This document shows, piece after piece, positions 12,301-27,300 of a stretch of DNA of 64,000 bases; within the stretch, counting starts at the first letter, position 1, and each line of letters opens with the position of its first letter. Made by a program: the position numbers and the translations under genes. The stretch lies in NCBI GenBank assembly GCA_008360975.2, contig CM039183.1:43453850-43517849 (forward strand). The letters are read 5' to 3'. This DNA is from Lichenostomus cassidix (taxonomy: Eukaryota > Chordata > Aves > Passeriformes > Meliphagidae). The notes below the pieces were generated by a model. It worked only from the letters and a program-made list of their open reading frames with translations. It was not told where the DNA came from and did not search any database.

Positions 12301-15300
12301 TAAAGGCCAGCACAGTTGTGCAATAAAGAGTATAAAAGCGCTAAAACAAATGGTTCTACTCACCCTCACAGGCATGCCCATCTCCGGAAAAGCCAGGGAG
12401 GCACGTGCAGACATAGGCAGACCCTCCAGTGTACACACACTGAGCACGCTGAGGAATGTCACAGTTGTGTGTGCCCATCTGGCAGTGGTTTACCACATAC
12501 TCAACAGCTGCAGGTTAAATGTATATAAGAGTGGAGATGAAAATCCGAACTTATCTTCACACAGTCTAAGCCTCATAGTAAGTTCATATGAGAGAAGAAC
12601 AACTGTGAAAGTTTACAGAACAGAAAGGAAACTGAGGGGGGATTGCTCTGGGGATTGGGGGTTGTTTTTGTTTTCGTTTTGTTTTTGTTTTGTTTTGTTT
12701 TTGTTTTGTTGGTTTTTTGGGGTTTTTTTGCCAAAATCTCCCCTTTCACTGGTGTTAAATCTTATTAATGTTTCACAATGAATTGACTGTCCTCAGCACC
12801 TCATAGAAGCTTGTTAACATAGAAGAGGGCAGAAAGGCTACGATAGATCCCAATATCCATAAAAGCTTTGTTTATGAAGAGGAGTCCTGAATGAAGAAAC
12901 ATAAGGCATCTGACAGAGCTACCTCACATGCTAGCTAAGTGGCCAGTTCACTGCACTGGGAATTACTTAGATGACCTGCTACACTAACCTAGCACTGACC
13001 CAGGGCTGCTGTCACTTGGCAGAAAATAGGAGCTGTGACTCACTCAGTGAGAGATAAACACATTTGTCCACTACTGGAGACATCTGGGACCAGACCTGCA
13101 GCTTTTCATAACTCTCATGTTGACAGCAGTGACTCCAAAAGCACTGCACTACTTTACACACAAATTGTTTCTGGAAGTTGTTGGAGCTCTGCCTATGCTT
13201 ACCTGTTATGTCAGAAAACAGGAAAGGAAACCATGGTGCTTGAAATAGGAAGAGGTAAAATACTACAAGAATTTGGGGCCTAAAAATAGAGTGTCCAGTG
13301 TGCACATCTAGGAAAAGACTTCCAGCTGCTGTGACACTGAGACTCTCTACACAATTCTTACGAGGAGTTGACAGGGGGCCAAGACAAGACTCTACAATGT
13401 TCCTTTCATCACAGTACACAGATGGAAACTACCACAGTGTCAGCAGGGAAATAACAAAAATCTTCTACTAGAGCCATATCTGGCAACACTAATTTTTTGT
13501 TTCTCTGGAGGAAATGACATCATTGTTAGAATCATTAATGTCTTTGATGAAGTAAGTTTTAGATTACAAAATAATTAATTAAGAACAGCATTATAAATGC
13601 ATAAGTTAAGAACTGGAGCACAAAGGGAGTCTCCAAGTCCTCCTCTTTCTCATCCTACAAATAGGGGAACAGGATTTATTTACAACTCTCTTCTAAAGCT
13701 ATCCAGTGAATCACATAGCTGGTATGAAACAAAATGCTAGCTCCAAAAAAGCTGAGTCAGAACTGCCATCCCAGAGCAACTTGCAAAAGCACAGAGGGTT
13801 GCTCTTGCCCCTTCTGGGGTTCAAATTGTCTGTAGGTTATAAAACCCTCCACTGTGTAAAGATTACCATGACATTTATTTTCAATCTCTTGGGAAACTAG
13901 AGTTTATCTTCTCTCTCTTCAGGCTTACAAATGCAATTTGGTTTTGCTTGAAGGAAGGGATCAAACTGAAATCCTTCAAGCTAGGCAAGGAATCACTTTG
14001 CACTTGCTAAAAGTGAAACATCAGCTTCGTGAGAAAGCAGTAGAGTGAAGCTGGTGAGGTCATGGCTGGAGGGAAGAATGTTCCCTTTCAGGTCCAAGTC
14101 ACAAAAGTGAAGTGTTGGACATAAGAGAAGGAACATAAATCTGTTCTTCCACATCTCACCCTATCCCTCCCAGTGGTCTTGGTAGAAGAAGCTGCTTTTT
14201 CTGACTCTTCTGCAACAAAGGGAGACTAAGGGTGCAATGTGATTTAGGGAACAGATGTGAATTGTAATTCTTACTGGAGCAGAGAAATTTGGCTTGTGAC
14301 AGAATGTAATACACATGATGCAAAGTCACCAACTCAAGGAAAGTAATACACCTGTCTGCTGTGGGATGACAGCTCCCCGTTCTTAGCTGAAGAACTCTTG
14401 GCTACAAACAGAAACTACCTGGATGTATTAGCTGATCAAAGGGTATCTAAGCTTCCACGACAAAGCAGTCACAACAGAAGCAAAAAACCCTCAGCTATTA
14501 TCACTTCTTTCCAAAAGAAAGAGGAACTTCCAGCCATACTGCAAGTATATGGCTTCCAGCCATACTGGAAGAGTGTGTGTATAGGTTTTGATGGAATGGA
14601 ATTACTGTCACGTTGCAAAGACAAAAACTCTAACAAGAAAAAGAATCTAATCTCTATTCTATCCTGACACTTGCAGCTCTAGATATAGAGTCATTACTCC
14701 TCTTTTATCTGTTATTTGTCATTATCCCTCTTCCATCTACCATTTGTGGATTCTTTTTTGCAAAAGGAATTTCTACAACTTGAGTGAAAACAGGGCAAAG
14801 AGGAAAAAGATATCCCTTGTTAGGACAACCTTGGTCTAGCAAATACAGATTAACTCAGGCTTCCTCCACAAAAAAAGTTTTTAAATTACAGGGAAATAAA
14901 CTAGCTCAGCGACAATGACTGAATTTGATATTTAATAGTTCATTAAAAACCAGCTAAAGAGCCAAATCTCAAAGATTTTAACAGTGAAATGATCTGCAGC
15001 TACAATTCCTTTTCATCATGATAAATTTTCACTTCAGAATAAGTCTGCAATAGCCAAGACACACTAGTTCACTGGTTTAGAACTCTGCAATATCTTGTCC
15101 AAGGGATGAATCTGTAACTAAAATCCCATTTGTTAAACTGAACTCTGGATTAGACATACGAAACAAAACACAAACCCCCAAAAACTCAAAAGCACAGCAC
15201 TTACAAAACGCAGAAGAAGCTAGCAATCATGAGCTCCAACACAAACTCCTTAAATCCACTCACATTAGAAGTCAGCACAGATCGTGAAGCACCATTTTCT

Positions 15301-18300
15301 GTCCCTTTGAGATGAATCACAGCCCAAAGGCTGGTGGGCAATGCCTTTAAGAAACTTGAAACTCACCAACACAGGTCCGCCCATCTGCTGCAAAGCGGTA
15401 TCCCTCAACACACTCGCAACGGTAGGTTCCCGGCTGGTTGTTGCAGACTGCATTGCTGCCACACAGCCCTGGCTGCTCTGAACACTCATCAATATCTAGG
15501 GTATTAAAAGGATTTTGGTGATTACACAGATGCATTTAATATGGATGCCAGAAAAACAGAAACTGGGGCACTACCGATTAGTAACACTCTTCTGTACCTA
15601 GGCCGCATCTTGGATGGACCGTATCTCTTAAGTGATATTAATATCCTGAAAATAAGTTTTGAGATAACTGTGCTCTCAGCTAATCTGCACCAAAAACAAG
15701 AAAATAAACCAGGAGTTCCATCATGGAGTAATAAGGGGAAAACACAGGAAATTGGAAAGGAAAGAAGAAAATGCAGCCTTGATCAGAATGATCAGAAATG
15801 ATCAGAAGCAATGATCAAAATCAAATGATCAGAAGCAATGGTAACTACTGGGGGGACATGAACTCTAGGAAAGGCTTCCCTTTTCATTATCTGTATACAT
15901 CTCTAATCCACTGCTATCCAACTCAGAGCACCAGAGGACTGGAAGGGACATTGTGATGCTGCTCTTTCCATCTGAAAGTTGATTAAAGGGTTGGAGTGGA
16001 AAGAGAGTTGTGCTTTGGGTTTTAAAAAACCCCAAAACTTGGTTAGATAATAGGGATGACACATTTCCTTAACATACATTTTCACCTCTTGAAAACGAGT
16101 ATTAGTGCTGTGATTTGATTACAAGGCAAAACCCAAATACACTAAGAATACAGAGCTAGGCAGAGCTGGGAACTATGAGTCTTTCCGAACAGAAAAGGAT
16201 TTTCAAAACAAATAATGAAAATGGTGATTTCAATGAATTACACATATCTGTTCTCTGTATGCATGTGCATTTCCTATTTCTCATCTCCCTTGAGAACTTT
16301 TAACCTAGTTGACTCATTTTAACCAGAACTTGCATTACAGTGAATTTCTCACAACTAAGTTCCCACATGTTTTATAAAAAGACAAACTGGATGGGAAATA
16401 TGCTGGCAAGCTAGGAAAGCATACTCTTCAAGACAGTAAAACTGGCTTACTCTGATTATTGAGATACATCAAGTAGCCCAGCAACCCTCTAACCCTAAAA
16501 CCAGCCCCTCAGGACACTTCATTTGGCTGGAATGCCTAGTCCTGAGGGTCAATATACCCCAAGGAAAATAACTTCTACATTAGCTTTCATTTTGCAATGA
16601 ATGGAAGTCTTCTGATACCATAACAAACGTTTCCATCTCCACGGAAGCCAATCGAACATTCACAGAAGAAACGATTTCCAGTTCCTGGACGGCACACGGC
16701 GTTGGTGTCACAGTTATGGGTACCAGTGTAGCAAGGATTCCGGTTAATATCAGCAGCACCATCTGGCAAGAGAGACCATTTTTAGCCTTCACGACTTTGT
16801 CCAAGTAATAGCACTCAGTTAAGACCCAGAAGGAGGTTACTTGTAATGTACATTAAACAAGGAAACACAGTTTTTGCATCAGGAAGAAAGTGATTTGCAG
16901 GTGATAGGCAGGATACCAGTCTTAGATATGGATTTAATAGCACTTGTATTGCTTGTTACTTGTACAAAGGAGTACTGAGTTAAAATAAGCCACAAAAACC
17001 TCTCTAATAAGCAAGACAGATAATTTATTTTCTAGTCACTGACACTAGACTCAAAACATGATTCTTAAAGGCTTGGTTTACTCATTTTACTTAGCAGAAC
17101 TTTATTTTGTAACAAAAAAAGTAAGCACAGGCTGTTTTTATACTCATCTGGTGTGCATTTTCAAATTGTCTTTGCTTTCTCTCTGGTGTCAGCTCAAGCT
17201 TGGATAGCTCATCCAAAAAAACACCTTTCATAAGCTGCCTACAATTCGAAGATAAAATGTGATCTTTCAAGATAAATTATAGAAACTTATCCACACTAAA
17301 TCTTATTCCCCTCTTTTGCCCTTTTGTCTGACAATGCAAAGAAATAATTAATAGGGGAATTACAAATTAGGTAAACAATATATCCATGTATTTGAGTGGC
17401 AATAGATTAAAACTGGTGAATTGAGAGTATTTCAAGGAATTAGACACAAAGCTCACTGAATTTCAGTAATAGATAATCACTTACATACTCTCTTTATCTA
17501 ATAAAAATACAGACTTTCTACAGTTCCTTTTGTCTCGTTCACTGGTGGACCTGGATTTCTACTAACTAATGAAATTAATTCATTTAACTCAATACCCAGC
17601 TAGGGCAGACTAAAAGAAAAAAAATGGATCACTGCTCTTAATTACCCATAGAACACATAAAGCAAAACCTGCAACTGATACCTACCACTGATGGGGCCGA
17701 TGGAATTGCTCATAGCATATCGCAGGATCTGCTCATCTCTGTTGTACAGGACAAACACACTGTCCACTGAGAGCTGCTGAGTAGCAGGAGCAGAATGGTG
17801 GGAGTCATCGTGGATGCACTCATCAAAGGAGATGGTCTGGCGCCACTGATAGGCACCTGTGTACGTGGAAGCAACGCCATCCCTTTCTGGTTCTGTCACT
17901 GTGTACTCCCTCGAGGACGATGAAGTGATCACTGCAACATGACAGCAAACACGCTGATCAGAGCAGAGATCAAAAGCACTCTGTCAAATGTTATCTGTAG
18001 ATTTGGGATGCAGCCTGTGTAGTGCAAATAGGAATTTCAAAGGCAAGAAGCTATGAAAGTGGATGTATTTCTGTGCAAGGAATAAGCACTTAAGAATGCT
18101 TACTCTGTTCTCAGGTATTGCAGCTTTGAGAAATGAGAAATTTGATTTATTTTGGCATATTTTAAAAATTTAACTTTACTTTGTGGGTTTCAAGTAATGA
18201 AAGGAAAATTTAACTCAGCAAACTCAGAGGTTCCTTTAGGTTGATTTATGTAATGACTCTCCAAGCTAAGGACCAGAGCCATCTCATCAGCTCTAAACTC

Positions 18301-21300
18301 TACCCACTTTTAGTTCATTGTAGGCTATTGGCCTTGGATGTTAACAGAGCCCTGAAGAAGCTGCATGTCTGAGCTCCTGTATCCTTCACAACTGTTTTCT
18401 ATACTGTGAAAAATTGTGAACAAAACTCTTTAAAAAGATCTGGACTTGTGGATTCTCGCACCAACAGAGAGGTCCTTAGAACACCACTATTTCTTTGTTT
18501 GGACACTGGAACACACCTGTATCAATCCACTTGCAACAGTTGGCAAAATCTGGATTTCTGCTAAGTAACAGTCCATTAGAAATGCCATATGACAGCAAAA
18601 TAGCAGCTGTTTGAGTCCTGGTAAATCAAATCCAGCCTCTGACTTTACCTCCATGGGAGCAGCCTTTCTGCCAAGCAGGCAAGTGTTCTACAGAACACAA
18701 GCTGCCTAAACTCTGAAGTTGTTTAGCACAAAGCAGAAGCTCCCTGCTGCTTCCATTTCCTCCTCCTTCCACTCCATAACAACAGGCAAAGCATAAGGGG
18801 GTTCATCACTGGCTATCAAATCCAGACATTAGTGAATATAAGGCAGTGACAATGCAACGACACCATTTTCAGCTATCTCTAGCAACCAAAAGTGGACCCT
18901 TGGAGCAAAGCACAGTCTCTCCAGTATTCATGTGCATGTGGGTGCACCAAAGGCTGCTTCGTCTTTACTGCTCTTTGACAGCTGGGCTGGCTGGCCAGCA
19001 GCAACACTCCAACCTCACTTTTTCTGTATTGAAATGCTGATAATTTTATCCAGGAAGAAGAAAGCAAAATAAGTAAGCAAAATCAGATTGCCTGGCAAAC
19101 AGTGAATGAAGAATGGTTCTCTTAGGAAACCTAGGATCTGTGATAAAGGAATTGAGAGGAGAGAGACATACTGAAGAGACAATGTAGGAAACTGATAAGG
19201 GAATTAAGAGGTTCCTAATTTTCCAGTTGGTTGTTAAAAGTCAGCTCAAATAATACCTGATAAATGGTTGCAGAGTCATTGTAATGCAGTTTCCATGACA
19301 TATAGTGGTAAATAATTGGTTTAGTCTCATCAGGCAAGATCAAAGCTCACTGAATGACATTACCACAAAAAGATATACACCAGGACAGCTCCTACTAAAG
19401 AGCTGTGGACCTACCAAAAATAACTTTGCAAGTTGCACACTGCTATCAACAGTGCAAAATCAAGGTCAACAAAAAGGGATATTGAGAGTGTATTGTGAAC
19501 TTCAGAGAAAGTTAAACTTGTTTTTTTTAATGAAAAGATTAGAAATATTTTCATTGTCCCACTCAAAATCTACCTTCTTTTGAAACCTTTTCCTAAGAAG
19601 CAAAACCCAACTTTCTGTAAGTCAAAGGCTCCTAAATACACTTTCTAAAAAGGGAATTAAAGAATGTTTTTTCAGACTGCCTTAGTCTCCGCTTTGTGCA
19701 CTTTGTTAGAATTTCATTATGTAACCTTACCAGAGCTAGAAGTGTGGTAGAGTTCAGTGTATGGTTCTATGTGGACTGATGAACCAGATGGGATCTCAGG
19801 TATTCTGCCCTCCATGTCTGTGCTGATGGTAAGGTGACCATGTTCATCAATGCCACTGAATTTCTGCTTTACAACCAGCTTCTCATTGTTGCCAAGGAAA
19901 GTTACTTCTGTTTGCCGTGTAAACTCCCCACCTAAAGAAAGAGTATTAGTTAAACCTTAAACTCAATAGAGGTTTCTGAATCCTTCTATTCCAAGTATTG
20001 CTTCTAGGAAATAAAATATAAATTACTATTGTCTGCAAGTTTTGATGTAGCACAGTTACTAATGTCTTGTGTTTCTAATGAAATAACTTTCAGAGGTATA
20101 CTGATAATACACTTGGATACTGCAAGGAAATTTTTTTAAGCACTGAACATGATAAATCACAAATAAAGCTGAGGAATCAGGGTTTTACTAAATTTAAAAA
20201 GAAGTTCTGACCAAGCTCATACAGTAGGCCTTATCCTACCATTTAAAAGGACAATTTAGAAAAAATTTCCATTAGGAGTAGAGGGAGTTTAAAAAAAAAT
20301 TAAAAATCCAGCACATCTGTTTCAAAATCAAAACCAAGTGAAATGTATGTTGTAAATTCCAGAGCAAACTTCAAACATACCAAATCCAAGAAAATCCCAA
20401 ACCAAAAAGCTGTGCTCAACTAAATTCATATCACATGTCTGTAAAGGATCAAATTTTAAAAAGAAACACATGTTCTTCTAATGCAGATTGAATCTACAGC
20501 TTGAATTCATTTGCACAAGCAACCAGATTTGGCCTCAATCTCTTATGAAAAGCTCCAATTGTGAACAGGGGTTTCCCTCAAACAAGTTAACAGAATCATT
20601 TGCATTCATGCAGCAGCTGTTTCTGTTGAGCACTTCAGACCTGCATGAGGTCAGATCTTCTTTTCTCTTTTGCTTTTTTGGTACAATTAGGGAATTACCA
20701 TGTTAGATTTCTTGAAGATGTAGGAGAAGTTTTAATAACTATGTACACCTTAAGTAACAAAAAAAAAAAACAAACCAACAGGTCTTTTTAATATTCTCAT
20801 GAAGAGGAACTGGCTGAGACAATCTTCTCTCTAACACACTTAGTTCTTGTACATTTACAGTAAATTAAAAAGTCCACTGTCTATACATTACAAACAAGAA
20901 AAATGGTGGAAAATTTGATTACAAAAACCCAATTTGCACCTCAGAATAGATGTGTTTTCACCCTGTATTACTTCTAAATACACGTTTCTATCAAGACAGA
21001 GGAAAGCATAGCAGTTCTGAACATTATTTTAATTTAGAAGTTACCAGTAATGCTGAATCCATTTTTATATCCTTGCTGTTCCACAGCAAACATCCATCCT
21101 ATGATACCTCCAATTGGGGCAAGAGGTAATAAAGAATACCCCAAAGTCTCTGGGATTGTGCTGATAGCAGTGTAGGCACGTCCTTGGTTCATCACAACAT
21201 AGGAGTGGAGATCAGTGTTCTCAAATACAACTGGAACAGGATTATTTCCTACAAAAATTCTTCCTCTGACCTTCCCGTTGACTCTCTGAGGAGAACCTGG

Positions 21301-24300
21301 GAAATCAATACAATGCATCAGAACAAAATAACAGCTCTCTCATACTCTCCAAGGAACATGTTCAGAGTGTTCACAATGTTCAGTGTTTAGCGTTGAAATA
21401 AAAGGCAAACAAATACTTACAGAATTCAAGTAAGAAATTGCCATGTGTTCACTTGCTTATGTAGGTACATATATGTGTGTTATCTTCTACAGATGATTAA
21501 ATGGCCAAATTTACCTGAAGAGAAGCCCTTTATCCTCATTAACAGTTTTGTCTGCAAAGATAACTCATAACACTGTTGCAGTATATCTGACAGTAAGTGG
21601 CAGACAGAGACTTCTTTTTAAGATCACACTTCATATCAAGACACACTGAGCGCAAATTTGTTCATTCCTTTTTAGAACACTAATACCATTAGGCATTAGA
21701 ATTATTCTATTATTCTAATGTATTACATTTCCCAATTCAGAACTATTGACTATTTTGAAGACTCTCAGTGTTATACAGAAGTAGCTATTTTGGATTGCTA
21801 GTTTTCTCCTATTTACAACTTCCTACATGGAAGTTTAAATTTCATTATCATCACATCCTTCTTTTCTTTCTATGGAAAATCCAATTTTATGTACTGAAAG
21901 CTAAGTATTAGGTTTTGCTTTCCTGGCTTATAAAACACAGTCTTGCAGTAAACTATTTGAGTTGTTGAAATGCATCTGCACTCTGAGTCAAATCACTACG
22001 AGGATTACAAGTGTATACATAAGAAATTCCTTTATGGATTTTACATGGGAACAAAGTTTAAATGGGTATTTAACAGAAATCTGGCAGATCAGCCCTTTAG
22101 TAAAGCAGCTTAAGAGTCAGACAAAGAGGAGCCATGCTCTTTGGTTCAATGATCAAAGTTAATTTGTTCATCATTTTGAACAGTCCATTTCTAGAGTGAG
22201 GACCATATCAGATTAAAACACATTGGAACTTCATGACTAATTCTAGGAAATACCACTGGATGTTATGCTTTCGTTTAAATGATGTCAGTTACAGAATTTA
22301 TTTTTTTCTAGAAAGTCACGTTAAAATGCATAAATCATATAATTGACCACTTAAAATAATTTGCTTCATTCAAAAACTCACAGCATTTCAAAAAGTAGAG
22401 CTCACTGATTAAAACACCTTTCACTATATCTCAGTGGTAAGTCTTTCAAAAAGTTTTGAGCATGTCTTTTTTAGAGTTTAAAACAGGTCACCTCATTCAA
22501 GAAAGCCATGTGTAATTGCTGTTTATGTATCTAAATTTAAAACCAGTTACCTTCTGCTACACATTGTCTGCCATTCCCTTTGTAACCAGCAATGCAACTG
22601 CAACAAAATCCGTTGGGATAATCCTTGCAAATAGCATGAACAGAGCACTGGTGACGGTTGTTAGCACAGGTCTGTTGGACATCTGTGTTGTAGCGAAACA
22701 CTGGAGAAAATAAGACCAGACATTTATACTTCATGTAATTACTGTGATATTCACATATCCCTGGACTAGTTTAAAAGTATCTGTGGACTCACTTGATTAG
22801 CTTTTTCATTTTCTCTTCAAGGAAAATGAACTATTGTAATTGATATTGGCTAACCTTGCAATATGCAAGTAAAATAGTATGTCTACTATTTTGCAGAAAA
22901 TATCAGGGCTTCAGCTGTTTAATTATTTAGTTAGAAAACTGTTTAATGCTACTGACTTCAGCAGATCTATATTAACACAGATCAGTTATAATTCTTGTCA
23001 AAATTAACACAATATAATTTTAACTTGTCCCAAATCAAAACAAAAAGAAGACTTTCCAATTTTGGAAAAAAAGTATCAGTAAAGTACCCAGGACCATGCA
23101 GCAACTGATGTGTCCTGTAATCCTAATTGTTTTACCCTATTATTTAGTGGAGATAGCAATTCTTACATCTGCTTCAAGACACAACTAACATCTGGGCAGT
23201 CAGTACACTACTCTGAAATTTCTCTAAATGCTTCATCAGAATTTAGAATTACTAATTCCACCCTTCTAAGACTTGAGGCCATGAAACCCTAGCCAAAAAA
23301 TTTTGCAACGGCTTCTATTCCCAACCTTTATTAAATCACCTGTATTCAGTGCCACATCCGAGAAAGGCCTGTGAGCTTGATTAGGGAACTAGTTTACTGG
23401 ACTGGCAAGATCTGAATGGGAGGTGACATCCAAGTTAACTACCTTGGATGAATAACACAAACTTATTACGTGTCCAAATTTTCAGATATGAAGCTAATGA
23501 GAAGGAAACGGTATTTCTTTCATAATTCAATTTCTTTCACACTTTTTTTTTTGCAGCCTACCCATGTTAGAAGAAGTTAAACTGTACAAAAGACCTTACC
23601 TATTCCAGTTTCATCAAATTCTTCCACATCTATGACTTGAGGTGGCTGTGGGGGGAACTGCTGGATCCGAAACTGGCGAGGTGGGGCCTTTGCTGTTGGG
23701 AAATTTTGATGACTGTAATAAGATTCAGTTGAAGGTGTTCCTGTTACATCTTGGTATGAAGTCAGAAAGTCTTCTGCAGCTAGCCGAGGAACACTGTACG
23801 TAACAAGGTGCTGATCCTCTTCGGTGCTGTCCGTACTAGTGATATACTGCTGTGTTATTTCAGTGGAGCCATAGTCAGACATAAAGGGCTTAGAAGTCAT
23901 CTCCTGGTCTTCTTCATTGGACTCCAGGCCCTCCAAAACATTGGTGATCTTGGCAGGCACAATACTGTCAGATGAGCTACCAATCTCAAACACCCAGACA
24001 CCCTGCTTCCCAGCATTACTGCCTCTGTCAAAGAGAAACACAGGCCAAATAAAGCAAGTTGTGTGGTATTTCTAGCCTACACGATATCATCCTTCACTGA
24101 GAAGTGTGAGGACAAAACTGTCTAATTATCTACATTACATTCTACATACTTATCTACAGGTACAGTTTATTCAGCTGTAACACACCACTGGCAGTTTGGG
24201 TAACATTTTTTTTCTCCTCACCCAGAGCTCCACTGAGAATTTCTAGCATTCTTGTCTCCAAAACAGTGGGAACAGAAGAAGATTTTAGAGCCATAAAGAC

Positions 24301-27300
24301 CTTGCAACCACTTACTAAAACTTCCTAAGTCATTCCCTTTCCTGTTTGTTCACTCTTTCTTTCAAAAACACAAACAAACAAAAAACACCTGCCTAAGACA
24401 GACTATGAAAAGTTGAAGTCTAAGTGGTACTATTTATAGAAGAACTAAGCACACAGCAGTTCCTACCAGGGACAGTGGAACTATGGACTTTTGACAAATT
24501 ACACTAAAGTCCTCGAAGTCCTCAAGAGGGTGGATATTTAGCAGAGGCAGATCTTGTGATTTCTCATGCAGTGGCTAATGGGACCTTATTAGTACTCATT
24601 GATTCATGCTACAATTAAGAAAATCATGAAACTCTGATGTTTTCTTGAGGAGTTTAAACAAAGAAAAAAGCATACTTGTACAGGTTTCTAATGCTGTCCT
24701 CATCATTAGCAATGACATTGTAGGATCCTGGCTTTTCCCAAAAGTAGTAGTTTGTAGAGGCTTGACTAAAGCCAACCATAGCAGGAATATTTTCATCACC
24801 ATTCTTGGAGTATGTGCTATAGAACTGCAAGCTATCTTCTGGATAAAGGAAAATAGCATAGGAACTGGAGTCAGAAGAGGCTAAGACAGCCTGGAATGTG
24901 TTTCTCTGTGGAAAAAAAATTAATACAGAATGCATTTACTCATGCAGAAATAGTCAAGAATGAAAACAGAATATTTCTTTTCTTTTTAAACACAAAATGA
25001 AAATCAGCATTCCAATTGAAAAGAAAACATTATCAAAGATAAATTAAATCTGTAGGAAACAGTCAGAAATACTACCCAAAACATAACAATTTTAAGTTCT
25101 GTAATGCTATAGGATGCTATTTCATTTTCTTAAAATAACAGAAGTGCTGTGATAGACTAAATAAAAAAATTCTGTAAACAGAATGTTTAAGGTAAAGGTC
25201 AAGTTTCATGTTGCTCAAGTCTTTTCCCACAGGAACACTCCTGCCTACTGTAGGAACCATTGGAACAGTACCTCAGAGATTGCTACCAGAGTGTGGAATT
25301 GTTACTATGAACATAATGCTTATATCAAGTTTAGCAAAAGTAATTAGTCCCTGATATAAAAAGATTTGCTAAGTAGCGGTAATGTTCTCATCAACTGGGA
25401 TAATTATGGTGTAAAAAGTCACATAACCTTGCAGGATAGTATCTGAGTGGTTTAACAAGGGGAAAGTGGTTTGTGAATAATAAAAGAGTAACCTCTAACT
25501 GCTTCTTAATTCAATACTAGTTACAAAAAATTAGCTTTTGGTGAATGCAATATCATCTGTTCAAAATGGTCTGAAGACCCTACTTGTCCATATAGCTATC
25601 TGATTTTACATAGTTTGATGTAAAAAGGACTTAAGAGTCTGTTGAAAAATGCAAGCCAGCAGGATTATATTGCACAAAGGGAGGTCAGGATATTCTATTT
25701 CAGCTATTATCACAACACATTTAACATTCAAAGTATGAGTCATTAGGAAATACAAAGAAATAAGCTATGTAGTTTCAAGCATTATCTTTCAAATTATTAA
25801 AATATTACTAAAATAAAACTCAGGTAAAAATTCTGGAAACTCCTTCTACAGCCTTTTCAACAATAATATACATTCTTAGCTCTAAAATTCATTTAAACAC
25901 AAAGGAATTCAGGCCTTCAAAGCAATAGGTTACAGGGTTACCCTTTAGCTCTGATCAACATTTACCTTTTCTTCCAAAGCATGATCTTCTCCTGGTGCCT
26001 GGTAAGGAGCCACAAGCTTCCAGGTAACAATAACAACACTGCTGGGATCAAAAGCAGTCTCAGGAAAACCTCTGTTGATATAGTCTGATGCAAGTTGCAA
26101 GACATCTGAGGATGAATCTTCTCTGTAGTAGACATTTCCACGTCCATCTGTTGTGTCCAAGTCAGCCATAAAAGGAGCAATAGCCCCAAAACTCACTGGG
26201 AATTGACCAAGATATTTTTCTTCACTTGAAGGTTCACTCACTGCAATAATCCCATTAGTGGTAACCTAATAAAAAGAGGAAAATTGTAATACAAATACTG
26301 TTCATATGGCTGTCTCCCACACATGTTCTACAGATCACAACGTTTTCACTGCATTTCCAAAAAATTGAATCAAAAGTCAGTTTTGTATTTGAAAAGTAGC
26401 TGGGTTTTTAAAAGTTTTTGTTATGTATCCCACGTCAGGAGTCCTGGGATTTTGGCAGCCCAAAACCAGAGGTCAACTTCATGGATAGAACAGCCTTTTT
26501 TCCCTAGATAAAGATTTTAGCTGTTTAAATTTCAGACACCTATAGCCTCTTCTAACAAGGATATACACAACATTCTCACCACTGTTTCAGAAGCTGATAG
26601 AACTGAGCAAAAAACTAATCTACACATAGATGCAAACCCAAAAAACCCTGCTCCATGCTTAAACATTTTAATAGCTTGGGTGAAAGTCTTTTGGGAAGAC
26701 ATATGGATTTCTCTTTGCCTGGCCAGGACTGCTTTAGTTTTCACTTCACTACAACCATCCTCCTAGGAACTTCTCTGCTACTGTGCAGGGCTAACAACAA
26801 CAAGCTGCTGCTCTCTTAAGACATGCTGTGAGCATAGCTCTAATACAACAGGCTATACAGGCTGAGAGAGAGAACTTCCACAGCAGATACAGGCCACCCT
26901 ATAAATTCCTTTACAGCTGAGTGCCCTGACACAGTCTGATAGAAAAATGGCTCTATTACTTGAAGGGGAAAAGAAAAAAAGCATTTACATACATAAGTGA
27001 AACTCTTGGTCTGAAAAACCCTAGGTACTGGCTCAGGGAGATTTAACCCATCAGTGGGATGATGACTCACAGCCACCTCTGACTAAAACTGAGGTAAATA
27101 CATACAAACAGGTAGGTGCTAGGGCACGTCCACGTGTGCCCAAGTGTGCCCTGTGGCAAACCAAAGCTGGCTCTCACACACACAGGCAGTGAGCTAGACT
27201 ATAGGTGTCAGGCCTTGAGGCACAAAGTGTTCACACACAGCTTTTTGTCCCAGGCCCTTCCACCAGCTGTGTTTGGTACTGCGTGACTCAGCCACATGCA

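Noticed and set aside
17682..17685. Alternative donor four bases downstream of NID1 exon 8 end
   Set aside because: Its use would shift the frame into exon 9; the first GT gives the correct phase and human-like residues.
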